A DNA stretch of 6,107 bases, from positions 1 to 6,107 of the forward strand of contig JAJAYV010000393.1 of NCBI GenBank assembly GCA_026786045.1, read 5' to 3'. Origin of the DNA: Frankiaceae bacterium (GTDB taxonomy: Bacteria; Actinomycetota; Actinomycetes; Mycobacteriales; SCTD01). The notes under the pieces were generated by a model. That model was not told where the DNA came from. It did not search any database and saw only the letters and a list, made by a program, of their open reading frames with translations. The first letter of the stretch is position 1, and the number at the start of each line of letters is the position of its first letter. Shown in pieces: positions 1 through 5,591 of this stretch. Both the position numbers and the translations under genes were made by a program.

Positions 1-918
1 CCGCGCGAGGTGCCCGAGGACGACTGGCGCCCGCGCAAGGAGCCCGGTTCGGCGGCGCTCGTCGTCGGCGCCGTGACCGACCTGGTCAAGCGCCCGACGC
101 AGGCGGTGGACACCGCCCGCGCCTCGCTGGTCGACGCGCGGGCCACCGCCGGCCGGGTGACCGCGTTCGCCACCGGCATGGCGGCGAGCCTGGCCACCAT
201 CGCCCGGCCGGCCCCCGACTCGCCGCTCAACGTGCGGATCGGCGAGCAGCGCCGCTTCGGCATGGCCCGCACCGAGCTCGACGACTACAAGCGGGTCCGC
301 AAGGCCCACGGCGGCACCGTCAACGACGTCGTCCTGGCCGCGGTCGCCGGGGCGCTGCGCTCCTGGCTCATGACCCGCGGCGAGGCCGTCACCCCCACGA
401 CGACGATCCGCGCGATGGTGCCGGTGTCGGTGCGCAACGACGCGACCGGCGCGGCGCCCGGCAACCATGTCTCGTCCTACTTCGTGGACCTGCCGGTCGG
501 CGAGGGCAACCCGGTCATGCGGCTGCACCAGGTGTCGTTCGCGATGCGCGGCCACAAGGATTCCGGCCAGTCGATCGGCGCCGACGCGATCGTGCAGCTG
601 TCCGGCTTCGCGCCCCCGACGCTGCACTCGCTGGGCGCCCGGGCGGCCTCGGGCTTCACCCGGCGGCTGTTCAACCTCGTGGTCACCAACGTCCCCGGCC
701 CGCAGTTCCCGCTGTACGCCGCCGGCGCGCGGATGCTGGAGATGTACCCCGTGGTGCCGCTGGCGAAGGGGCAGGCGGTGTCGATCGGCCTGACGTCGTA
801 CGACGGCGGGGTCTACTACGGCCTCAACGCCGACCGGGACGCCCTGCCCGACATCGACGTGCTCGCCGGGCTCATCGAGGAGTCGTTGGCCGAGCTGGTG
901 GGCACGGTGGACCAGTGA
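1..918 (+). CDS. Wax ester synthase/diacylglycerol acyltransferase (WS/DGAT), 5'-truncated
   Basis: The window holds the C-terminal 305 codons of a WS/DGAT-family O-acyltransferase; the reading frame is open back to base 1. Family members transfer acyl groups from acyl-CoA to fatty alcohol or diacylglycerol, making wax esters or triacylglycerol, usually at the inner face of the membrane or on lipid droplets. Visible family landmarks, numbered from the first codon, are PLN at about residue 75, NDVVLA at about 108, GNHVSSYFVDLP at about 155, and VTNVPGP ending in the usual family turn at about 230, followed by the typical YGLNAD-type C-terminal strand. The catalytic HHxxxDG motif is not visible and must lie upstream; full-length relatives have about 460 residues, so roughly a third is missing. 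The stop overlaps the next gene's start by GTGA, which suggests translational coupling with a lipid hydrolase. Whether it prefers alcohol or diacylglycerol cannot be told. Confidence 0.93.
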   Translation, partial: PREVPEDDWRPRKEPGSAALVVGAVTDLVKRPTQAVDTARASLVDARATAGRVTAFATGMAASLATIARPAPDSPLNVRIGEQRRFGMARTELDDYKRVRKAHGGTVNDVVLAAVAGALRSWLMTRGEAVTPTTTIRAMVPVSVRNDATGAAPGNHVSSYFVDLPVGEGNPVMRLHQVSFAMRGHKDSGQSIGADAIVQLSGFAPPTLHSLGARAASGFTRRLFNLVVTNVPGPQFPLYAAGARMLEMYPVVPLAKGQAVSIGLTSYDGGVYYGLNADRDALPDIDVLAGLIEESLAELVGTVDQ

Positions 919-1877
919 CCAAGCGGACAGGAGTGGTACTCGGCGCCGGCGGCGTTCTCGGGGCCGCGTGGACCATCGGCGCGCTCGCTGCGCTCCAGGA
1001 GCACACGGGCGAGGACCCGCGCGACGCCGAGGTGCTGGTGGGGACCTCCGCCGGCTCGGTGCTGGCGTCGTTCCTGGGCTGCGGCGTCGGCGTCGACGTC
1101 CTGCTCGACCACCAGCGCGGGCTCGTGCACCCCGACGCGCCCGACATCACCTTCGACCCTGACACCGACTCGGGAGGCGCGCTGCCGCCGCTGCCGCGCC
1201 CCGGGATCGGCTCGGCCCGCGGGGTGCTCAGCACGGTCCGCCGGCCGTGGCGGGTGACGCCGATGGGCGCGCTGTCCGCGGTGCTCCCGCAGGGCCGGGG
1301 CTCGCTCGACCCGGTCGGCACCCTCGTCGACGCCGTCTGCCCCAAGGGCGCCTGGGCCGCCCACCCGCAGGCCTGGATCGTGACGATGGACTACGACAGC
1401 GGACGGCGGACCGCCTTCGGCCGCGGGAACGCGCCGCACGCGTCGCTGCGCAGCGCCGTCATGGCCTCCTGCGCGATCCCCGGCTGGTACACCCCGGTGC
1501 GCATCGGCGGGCGTCGCTTCGTCGACGGCGGCGCCTGCTCGCCGACCTCGGTCGACCTGGTCCTGCCGCTCGGGCTGGACGAGGTCGTCGTGCTGTCGCC
1601 GATGACCTCGCTGGACTACGACCGGCCGACCACGGCGGCGGGCAAGCTCGAGCGGCGCTTCCGCCGGCTCGTGACCAAGCGCCTGGTGGCCGAGGTCAAG
1701 AAGGTCGCCGCCACCGGCACGAAGGTCACGCTGCTCGGCCCGGGCGCCGAGGACCTCGCGGTCATCGGCGCCAACCTCATGGACCCGCGGCGCCGCGAGC
1801 AGGTCCTCGAGACCTCGCTGCGCACCTCGGCCGCCGCGCTGCGCGCCGCCTCCCCGCGCTACGCCACCGCGGGCTGA
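915..1877 (+). CDS. Patatin-like phospholipase family protein
   Basis: This 320-residue protein is a patatin-fold serine acyl hydrolase, expected to cleave fatty acyl esters of phospholipids or neutral lipids. The N-terminus carries the glycine-rich oxyanion loop GAGGVLG (residues 10-16), then the nucleophile elbow GTSAG with Ser45, and the DGG motif with catalytic Asp204, which completes the Ser-Asp dyad. The block ASCAIPGWYTP, just before the Asp, is typical of bacterial patatin-like proteins. No signal peptide or membrane helix is seen, so it is probably cytoplasmic. The GTG start overlaps the upstream stop codon by four bases, and the oxyanion loop begins nine residues later, so a later start would damage the fold. 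The pairing with a WS/DGAT acyltransferase suggests a role in storage-lipid turnover or acyl remodelling. The true substrate is unknown. Confidence 0.93.
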   Translation: MTKRTGVVLGAGGVLGAAWTIGALAALQEHTGEDPRDAEVLVGTSAGSVLASFLGCGVGVDVLLDHQRGLVHPDAPDITFDPDTDSGGALPPLPRPGIGSARGVLSTVRRPWRVTPMGALSAVLPQGRGSLDPVGTLVDAVCPKGAWAAHPQAWIVTMDYDSGRRTAFGRGNAPHASLRSAVMASCAIPGWYTPVRIGGRRFVDGGACSPTSVDLVLPLGLDEVVVLSPMTSLDYDRPTTAAGKLERRFRRLVTKRLVAEVKKVAATGTKVTLLGPGAEDLAVIGANLMDPRRREQVLETSLRTSAAALRAASPRYATAG

Positions 1878-1885
1878 TCCAGGCC

Positions 1886-2389
1886 GTGCGCGTCTACCTG
1901 CCGTCCACCCTGTCCGGGCTGCGCAGCCTGCTCGACGCGGGGGAGCTCGGCCCGCCGCCGCTGCCCGGCTACGCCGTCACCGGCGCGCTGCGCGAGTGGT
2001 ACGCCGAGGGCGATGAGGAGGAGCTGGAGTACGCCGCGATGACCCTGGCCGCCCGCGCCTGCGTGCGGCTGCTCGACCGTGCGCTGCTGCTCGAGCCCGG
2101 CCTGTCCGCCCGCCGCGTCGTCGTCGTCGCGGAGGTGTCCGCGGCCGAGCCGGCGCCCGACGTCGACCGGGCCGCCGTGCGCGTGCTCGAGTCGGTGCCG
2201 CTGCGCCTCGTGCAGGCCGTGCACGTCGACGACGCCGACGCCGAGACCGACGTGCGGGCCGCCGCGGAGGCGCTCGTCGAGGCCGACCTCGGCAGCGAGG
2301 ACGCGGCGTTCGTCGTCGAGCAGGCCGAGGGTCACGAGCTGCAGTGGTACGCGACGCAGGAGATCGGCCCGCTGCTCGAGCTCGGCTGA
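1886..2389 (+). CDS. DUF6912-like conserved actinobacterial protein
   Basis: This is a 167-residue acidic protein of unknown function. The N-terminus VRVYLPSTLSGLRSLL, the central block GYAVTGALREWY followed by an acidic stretch and an alanine-rich helix, a VVVVAEV strand, and the C-terminal HELQWYATQEI block match my memory of the actinobacterial DUF6912 family; this assignment is by recall, not by search. There is no signal peptide, membrane segment or recognisable catalytic motif. The frame is open far upstream, but that part only reads through the patatin gene. The GTG at 1886 is chosen because the family begins MRVYLP, and it falls 8 bp after the patatin stop. Only a weak CCAGG lies upstream, so translation probably depends on coupling within the operon. 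Its link to lipid metabolism is inferred from position only. Confidence 0.8.
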   Translation: MRVYLPSTLSGLRSLLDAGELGPPPLPGYAVTGALREWYAEGDEEELEYAAMTLAARACVRLLDRALLLEPGLSARRVVVVAEVSAAEPAPDVDRAAVRVLESVPLRLVQAVHVDDADAETDVRAAAEALVEADLGSEDAAFVVEQAEGHELQWYATQEIGPLLELG

Positions 2390-2397
2390 GCCGCGCT
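2379..2397. terminator. Weak possible bidirectional hairpin at the convergent gene ends
   Basis: AGC-T-CGGC (2379-2386) can pair with GCCG-C-GCT (2390-2397), giving seven base pairs with one mismatch and the TGA stop of the DUF6912-like gene as the loop. It spans the 6-bp gap between two convergent genes and is the only structure available there to end either transcript. There is no T-run, and such short GC stems occur by chance in this base composition, so the call is tentative. Confidence 0.25.
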
Positions 2398-3121
2398 ACT
2401 CGCCGCAGGCCTCGCCCGCAACGACCCCGGTGACGGTGCCGTCGTCCTCGGCCGAGGTGAGCGTGCCGTACAGCCCGGACGACTGGTCCGCGAGGCGGAA
2501 CGACGGGGGCACCAGCTCGTCGCCGGGCTGCACGTCCAGCCCGACCTCGGTCGTCCCGGCCCGCAGCTCGGCGACGGTCGCCCCGACCGCCAGGTCGAAC
2601 GTCGTCACGTCGCCGACGAGGGCGCGCGCGGGGGGCACCGCCGTCGGGTCGCCCTGGTCGGTGAGCGACCAGGAGAACATCCGCAGCTCGGGGTCGGCGG
2701 CGTCGCCGAACAGCAGCACCAGCGCCCCGTCGCTGTACTCCAGCGCCCGGACCGTGCTGCCGGGGCAGACGCCGTACGCCCCGGCGCTCGGTCCGGGCCC
2801 GCTCTCGGCGGTCGGGGCGCCCAGCACGTCGCGCAGCGCTGTCTGCGCCGCCTCGAACGGCGCGCCGAACTCCAGGAGCACACCGGGCAGGTCGACCCCG
2901 TCGCCGGTGAGCCGGACGTCCGCGGCAGAGGCGGTCGCTGCCATCGAGGGGAGCGCCGACAGCACAGCGACCGCGTCGTTGCTTGGGGTCGGGGAGGGAG
3001 CCGGCGTCGTGCTGCGCGCGGCCGGCTCGAGGTCCGGCGGCAGCTCGTCGCTCCCGCACCCGCTCAGCACCGAGCCCAGGAGCAGAGCGGCCAGGGCCAC
3101 AGCGGTACGCACGCGCGGCAC
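2396..3121 (-). CDS. Secreted lipoprotein of unknown function
   Basis: This is a 241-residue predicted lipoprotein. From the GTG at 3121 the N-terminus has Arg3 and Arg5, a hydrophobic stretch (residues 7-19) and the lipobox LSGC, with Cys22 as the lipidated residue. A Thr/Pro/Ser-rich linker (about 37-48) follows, as in many actinobacterial lipoproteins anchored outside the membrane. The rest shows two similar-looking segments, around residues 80-105 and 180-205, each with hydrophobic strands and a helix, which may be tandem copies of a small alpha/beta module; this is inference. Cys119 and Cys239 could form a disulfide. The start is set by GGGAGG six bases upstream of the GTG; an ATG at 3184 would put a non-signal extension before the signal peptide and overlap pruA. 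It diverges from pruA by 28 bp. I recognise no specific family. Confidence 0.85.
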   Translation of the reverse strand: MPRVRTAVALAALLLGSVLSGCGSDELPPDLEPAARSTTPAPSPTPSNDAVAVLSALPSMAATASAADVRLTGDGVDLPGVLLEFGAPFEAAQTALRDVLGAPTAESGPGPSAGAYGVCPGSTVRALEYSDGALVLLFGDAADPELRMFSWSLTDQGDPTAVPPARALVGDVTTFDLAVGATVAELRAGTTEVGLDVQPGDELVPPSFRLADQSSGLYGTLTSAEDDGTVTGVVAGEACGE

Positions 3122-3127
3122 GCTAGC

Positions 3128-3133
3128 CCTCCC
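3128..3133 (-). promoter_or_regulatory. Ribosome binding site of the lipoprotein gene
   Basis: GGGAGG on the minus strand lies six bases before the GTG at 3121. It decides that start over the in-frame ATG at 3184 and the GTG at 3112. Confidence 0.75.
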
Positions 3134-3134
3134 G

Positions 3135-3143
3135 TGGCATTCT
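3135..3143 (+). promoter_or_regulatory. Candidate extended -10 element for leaderless pruA
   Basis: TGGCATTCT reads as an extended -10 (TGn followed by CATTCT). It has A and T at the two best-conserved positions of the TANNNT consensus. Its last base is seven bases before the A of the pruA ATG at 3150, the distance expected if transcription begins on the start codon. No convincing -35 is visible. The reading is an inference supported by the absence of a Shine-Dalgarno before pruA. Confidence 0.35.
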
Positions 3144-3149
3144 GACGGG

Positions 3150-4781
3150 ATGGACGCCGTCACCTCCGTGCCCCTCCCGGTCAACGAGCCGATCCGGTCC
3201 TACCCCCCGGGCAGTGCCGAGCGCGCCTCGCTCGAGGCGCGCATCGCCGAGCTCGCCGCGGAGCAGATCGACCTGCCCATGACGATCGGCGGCGCGTCCC
3301 GGATGGGCGGCGGCGAGCCGATCGACGTCGTGCAGCCGCACCGGCACGCCGCCGTCCTCGGCACCACCCGCGACGCCACGACGAGCGACGTGCAGGACGC
3401 CGTCGACGCCTCGCTGGAGGCGGCGCCCGACTGGCGCGCCGCGTCCTACGACGACCGGGCCGCGGTGCTGCTGCGCGCGGCCGAGCTGCTCGCCGGCCCC
3501 TGGCGCGACACCCTCAACGCGGCGACCGTGCTCGGCCAGAGCAAGTCGGTCCTCCAGGCCGAGATCGACGCGGCCTGCGAGCTCATCGACTTCCTGCGCT
3601 TCAACGTCGCCTTCGGCCGGCAGGTGCTCGACGAGCAGCCCGTCTCCTCGCCCGGCGTCTGGAACCGGATGGACCACCGCCCGCTCGAGGGCTTCGTGCT
3701 CGCGATCACGCCGTTCAACTTCACCGCCATCGCCGGCAACCTGCCGCTGGCGCCAGCCCTCATGGGCAACACCGTCGTGTGGAAGCCGTCGCCGACCCAA
3801 CAGCTCGCCGCGCACTTCACCATGCGCCTGCTCGAGGCGGCGGGGATGCCGCCCGGCGTGGTGAACCTCGTGACCGGCAACGGCGGTGCGGTCTCCGACG
3901 TCGCTGTGCCGCACCCCGAGCTGTCCGGGATCCACTTCACCGGCTCCACCGCGACCTTCCAGCACCTGTGGCAGGCGGTCGCCAAGGGGCTGCCGGGCTA
4001 TCGGAGCTACCCGCGGCTGGTCGGCGAGACCGGCGGCAAGGACTTCGTGCTCGCGCACCCCTCGGCCGACCCGGCAACGCTCGAGATCGCCATGGTACGA
4101 GGGGCTTTTGAGTACCAAGGGCAGAAGTGCTCGGCTGCGTCCCGGGCGTACGTCCCGCGGTCGCTCTGGGACGGCGGCCTGCGCGACGCGGTCGCCGACC
4201 GGGTCCGCTCGCTGACCTACGGTGACGTCACCGACCTGTCGAACTTCGGCGGGGCGGTCATCGACCGGCGCGCCTTCGACCGGCTGGCCGCCGTCGTGCG
4301 CGGCGCGGCCGACGACCCGGCGCTCGAGGTGCTCGCCGGCGGCACGGCCGACGGTCGCGTGGGCTTCTTCGTCGACCCGACCGTGCTGGTCGGCGAGGAC
4401 CCGACGCACGAGGTCTTCTCCAAGGAGTACTTCGGCCCGGTGCTCGCCGTGCACGTCTACGACGACGCGAAGTGGGACGCCGTGCTGGACCTCGTCGACA
4501 GCAGCACGCCGTACGCCCTGACCGGCGCGGTCATCGCCGACGACCCGTACGCCGTGGCGCAGGCGACCGAGCGGCTGCGCTTCACGGCCGGGAACTTCTA
4601 CGTCAACGACAAGCCGACCGGCGCGGTCGTCGGCCAGCAGCCCTTCGGCGGCGCGCGGCAGAGCGGGACCAACGACAAGGCCGGCTCGGTGCTGAACCTG
4701 CTGCGCTGGACCTCGCCCCGGACGCTGAAGACGACGTTCGTCCCGCCGCGCGACCACACCTACCCGCACATGGGCGCGTGA
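3150..4781 (+). CDS. pruA: L-glutamate gamma-semialdehyde dehydrogenase (1-pyrroline-5-carboxylate dehydrogenase)
   Basis: This 543-residue enzyme oxidises glutamate-5-semialdehyde to glutamate with NAD+, the second step of proline catabolism, in the cytoplasm. It has the full aldehyde dehydrogenase fold: PFNF with oxyanion Asn190, FTGST from 263, catalytic base Glu293 in GETGGKD, nucleophile Cys327 in GQKCSA, and Glu426 in EYFGPV. The 34-residue gap between Glu293 and Cys327 and the overall length match the group 1 P5C dehydrogenases such as M. tuberculosis RocA and human ALDH4A1. The N-terminal MDAVTSVPLPVNEP and C-terminal YPHM blocks are also family-typical and fix the ATG at 3150; the open frame further upstream is antisense to the lipoprotein gene. 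It is the only complete gene here starting with ATG, and it lacks a clear Shine-Dalgarno. No proline dehydrogenase gene adjoins it within the window. Codons around Cys327 are unusual (see findings). Confidence 0.97.
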   Translation: MDAVTSVPLPVNEPIRSYPPGSAERASLEARIAELAAEQIDLPMTIGGASRMGGGEPIDVVQPHRHAAVLGTTRDATTSDVQDAVDASLEAAPDWRAASYDDRAAVLLRAAELLAGPWRDTLNAATVLGQSKSVLQAEIDAACELIDFLRFNVAFGRQVLDEQPVSSPGVWNRMDHRPLEGFVLAITPFNFTAIAGNLPLAPALMGNTVVWKPSPTQQLAAHFTMRLLEAAGMPPGVVNLVTGNGGAVSDVAVPHPELSGIHFTGSTATFQHLWQAVAKGLPGYRSYPRLVGETGGKDFVLAHPSADPATLEIAMVRGAFEYQGQKCSAASRAYVPRSLWDGGLRDAVADRVRSLTYGDVTDLSNFGGAVIDRRAFDRLAAVVRGAADDPALEVLAGGTADGRVGFFVDPTVLVGEDPTHEVFSKEYFGPVLAVHVYDDAKWDAVLDLVDSSTPYALTGAVIADDPYAVAQATERLRFTAGNFYVNDKPTGAVVGQQPFGGARQSGTNDKAGSVLNLLRWTSPRTLKTTFVPPRDHTYPHMGA

Positions 4782-4799
4782 CGAACGTGCTGACGCCCT

Positions 4800-4820
4800 G
4801 ACCGGGCCTACCGCCCGGTC
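4800..4820. terminator. Bidirectional hairpin terminator between pruA and DUF3072 gene
   Basis: GACCGGGC (4800-4807) and GCCCGGTC (4813-4820) form a perfect 8-bp stem around a CTACC loop. It lies 19 bp after the pruA stop and covers the last codons and TAG stop of the convergent DUF3072 gene, whose stop is in the loop. There is no T-run on either strand, as is common for actinobacterial terminators. The position suits a shared end for both transcripts. Confidence 0.55.
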
Positions 4821-5011
4821 TGCTCCTTGAGCTCCTCGATCTTCTGGGACGCCTCGGCCTTGGTGAGGTCGGTCGTCTCGACCTGCTCGCCGGCCTGCTG
4901 GGCCAGCGTCGACAGGTAGCTCTGCTGGGGGCCGGTCACCGGCTCGTCGCCGGTCACCCAGTCGCTCGGGTCCTTCTCGGCGGGCTGCGTCACGGCGTTG
5001 CTGTCGACCAC
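4808..5011 (-). CDS. DUF3072 family small protein, candidate SOS-regulated gene
   Basis: This is a 67-residue soluble protein of unknown function. The DPSDWVTGDEPVTGPQQSYLSTL block followed by LTKAEASQKIEEL is characteristic of DUF3072. The TGxQxxYLxxLxxxAG...LTKxEASxxI pattern should form two short helices. Similar helical pairs occur, as I recall, in some phage-type DNA-binding and recombination proteins, so a DNA-related role is possible but is inference. The GTG at 5011 is chosen because AGGAGG sits five bases upstream. An in-frame ATG at 5050 would add 13 residues encoded by the ribosome binding site and the LexA box, which is unlikely. A perfect LexA box (5030-5045) lies 18 bases upstream of the start. 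The gene follows the cyclic-nucleotide-binding gene by 50 bp on the same strand and converges with pruA. Confidence 0.85.
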   Translation of the reverse strand: MVDSNAVTQPAEKDPSDWVTGDEPVTGPQQSYLSTLAQQAGEQVETTDLTKAEASQKIEELKEQTGR

Positions 5012-5016
5012 GGGTT

Positions 5017-5022
5017 CCTCCT
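5017..5022 (-). promoter_or_regulatory. Strong ribosome binding site of the DUF3072 gene
   Basis: AGGAGG on the minus strand, five bases before GTG 5011, is a perfect Shine-Dalgarno core. It settles the start of the DUF3072 gene against the ATG at 5050. Confidence 0.85.
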
Positions 5023-5029
5023 GAGGGGT

Positions 5030-5045
5030 TCGAACTGCTGTTCGA
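5030..5045 (-). promoter_or_regulatory. LexA-binding site (SOS box)
   Basis: TCGAAC-TGCT-GTTCGA is a perfect 6+4+6 palindrome identical to the mycobacterial/actinobacterial LexA consensus TCGAAC(N4)GTTCGA, and it contains the Gram-positive core GAAC(N4)GTTC. It lies in the gap between the cyclic-nucleotide-binding gene and the DUF3072 gene, 18 bases upstream of the DUF3072 start codon. A poor -10-like TAGATG (minus strand, 5053-5048) sits two bases upstream of it, so bound LexA would cover the start of a transcript from there. No other copy was seen in the window. Confidence 0.7.
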
Positions 5046-5061
5046 CCCATCTACCCGCGAG

Positions 5062-5496
5062 TCAGCCGAGCCACACCCGTTGGTCGGCCTGGCGCAGGCG
5101 CCGGGCCAGACTCACCATGATCTTGTGGGCCAGCACCGGCACCTCCTCCAGGAGTGGGCGGAAGCGGCGGGAGTCGATGAGCAGCAGCTCGCAGTCGGTC
5201 GTCGCGGTGACGGTGGCGTCGCGCGGCGCGGGGTCGATGATGGCGAGCTCGCCGAACCACTGGCCCTCGCGAAGGACGTTGACCTCCTTGCCGCCGGCGA
5301 CGACCGAGACCTCGCCCGAGAGCAGGACGAAGAACTCGCGGCCGATCTCGCCCTCCTTGACCAGCACCGTGCCGGCCTTGACCTCGACGGTGTCGGCGGA
5401 GCGTCCGAGGACCTGCAGGTCCTCGCGGGACAGCGCCCGGAACACCGACACCTCGCCCAGTCGCTCTAGGTGCTCGTCCTTGCCCTTGGCTGCCAC
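5062..5496 (-). CDS. Stand-alone cyclic nucleotide-binding domain protein
   Basis: This 144-residue protein is essentially one cNMP-binding (CRP/PKA regulatory-type) beta-roll domain with a C-terminal helix. The phosphate-binding cassette is intact: FGELA with Glu83, which contacts the ribose, and PRDAT with Arg92, which contacts the cyclic phosphate, so real cAMP or cGMP binding is plausible. The N-terminal VFRALSREDLQVL and the GTVLVKEGEIGREFFVLLSGEVSV block are typical of the fold. The helix-turn-helix of CRP is absent: the frame ends about 35 residues after the cassette region, so it is not a DNA-binding regulator by itself and probably acts through a partner. The GTG start at 5496 has AAGGAG five bases upstream. 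It lies between an FtsK/SpoIIIE-type ATPase gene and the DUF3072 gene on the same strand; a functional tie to either is unproven. Confidence 0.92.
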   Translation of the reverse strand: MAAKGKDEHLERLGEVSVFRALSREDLQVLGRSADTVEVKAGTVLVKEGEIGREFFVLLSGEVSVVAGGKEVNVLREGQWFGELAIIDPAPRDATVTATTDCELLLIDSRRFRPLLEEVPVLAHKIMVSLARRLRQADQRVWLG

Positions 5497-5501
5497 GCGT
5501 G

Positions 5502-5507
5502 CTCCTT
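5502..5507 (-). promoter_or_regulatory. Ribosome binding site of the cNMP-binding gene
   Basis: AAGGAG on the minus strand lies five bases before the GTG at 5496 and supports that start. Confidence 0.75.
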
Positions 5508-5520
5508 GGTCCGGTGGGGC

Positions 5521-5538
5521 GGGCCACGACCGTGGTCC
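5521..5538. repeat. Palindrome upstream of the cNMP-binding gene
   Basis: CCACG-AC-CGTGG (5524-5535) is a perfect inverted repeat, and the flanks GG/CC at 5521-5522 and 5537-5538 extend it to a near-perfect 18-bp palindrome. It lies 25 bases upstream of the cNMP-binding start codon. A TTGACG that could serve as a -35 sits at 5558-5553 (minus strand), 17-18 bp upstream of a poor -10 that would overlap the palindrome. It could be an operator or an RNA hairpin. It does not resemble the CRP consensus TGTGA(N6)TCACA. Confidence 0.35.
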
Positions 5539-5563
5539 ACCACTGCTCGCGTCGTCAAACCGC

Positions 5564-5591
5564 GGGCGCGGGGTAGTGCTTCCCCGCCCCC
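5564..5591 (-). terminator. Candidate hairpin terminator after the FtsK/SpoIIIE-like gene
   Basis: The arms 5564-5573 and 5582-5591 pair at nine of ten positions around an 8-base loop, forming a very GC-rich stem 29 bases beyond the stop of the upstream minus-strand gene. A T-run is missing, which is common in actinobacteria. If active, it would separate the ATPase gene from the cNMP-binding gene, which would then need its own promoter. Confidence 0.4.

Noticed and set aside
816..1439. Minus-strand open frame across the WS/DGAT-patatin junction
   Set aside because: Arg/Ala/Gly-rich shadow of two well-supported genes; no family signature.
1247..1885. Upstream extension of the DUF6912-like gene to 380 residues
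   Set aside because: It overlaps the patatin gene in another frame and reads as Arg/Gly/Pro-rich low-complexity protein; the family start MRVYLP is at 1886.
2114..2130. GTC/TCG triplet run
   Set aside because: It only encodes the VVVV strand of the DUF6912-like protein with the preferred valine codon.
2653..2673. Perfect 8-bp inverted repeat with 5-base loop inside the lipoprotein gene
   Set aside because: It encodes ordinary protein sequence, is not at a gene boundary, and such stems are expected occasionally at this GC content.
2079..3149. In-frame upstream extension of pruA to 900 residues
   Set aside because: The extension is antisense to the lipoprotein gene and Ser/Arg/Pro-rich, and the family N-terminus begins exactly at ATG 3150.
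3122..3184. ATG 3184 as start of the lipoprotein gene
   Set aside because: It would place 21 polar residues before the signal peptide and overlap pruA; the GTG at 3121 has GGGAGG at the right distance.
3123..4769. Long open frame (548 codons) antisense to pruA
   Set aside because: It mirrors the GC-biased codons of pruA, its translation is Arg/Val/His-rich without family features, and pruA is certain in the opposite strand.
5027..5046. GGTTCGAAC resembling a tRNA T-arm
   Set aside because: No acceptor, D or anticodon arms surround it; the symmetry is fully explained by the LexA palindrome.
5012..5050. ATG 5050 as start of the DUF3072 gene
   Set aside because: The 13 extra residues would be encoded by the LexA box and the AGGAGG ribosome binding site; GTG 5011 has ideal spacing.
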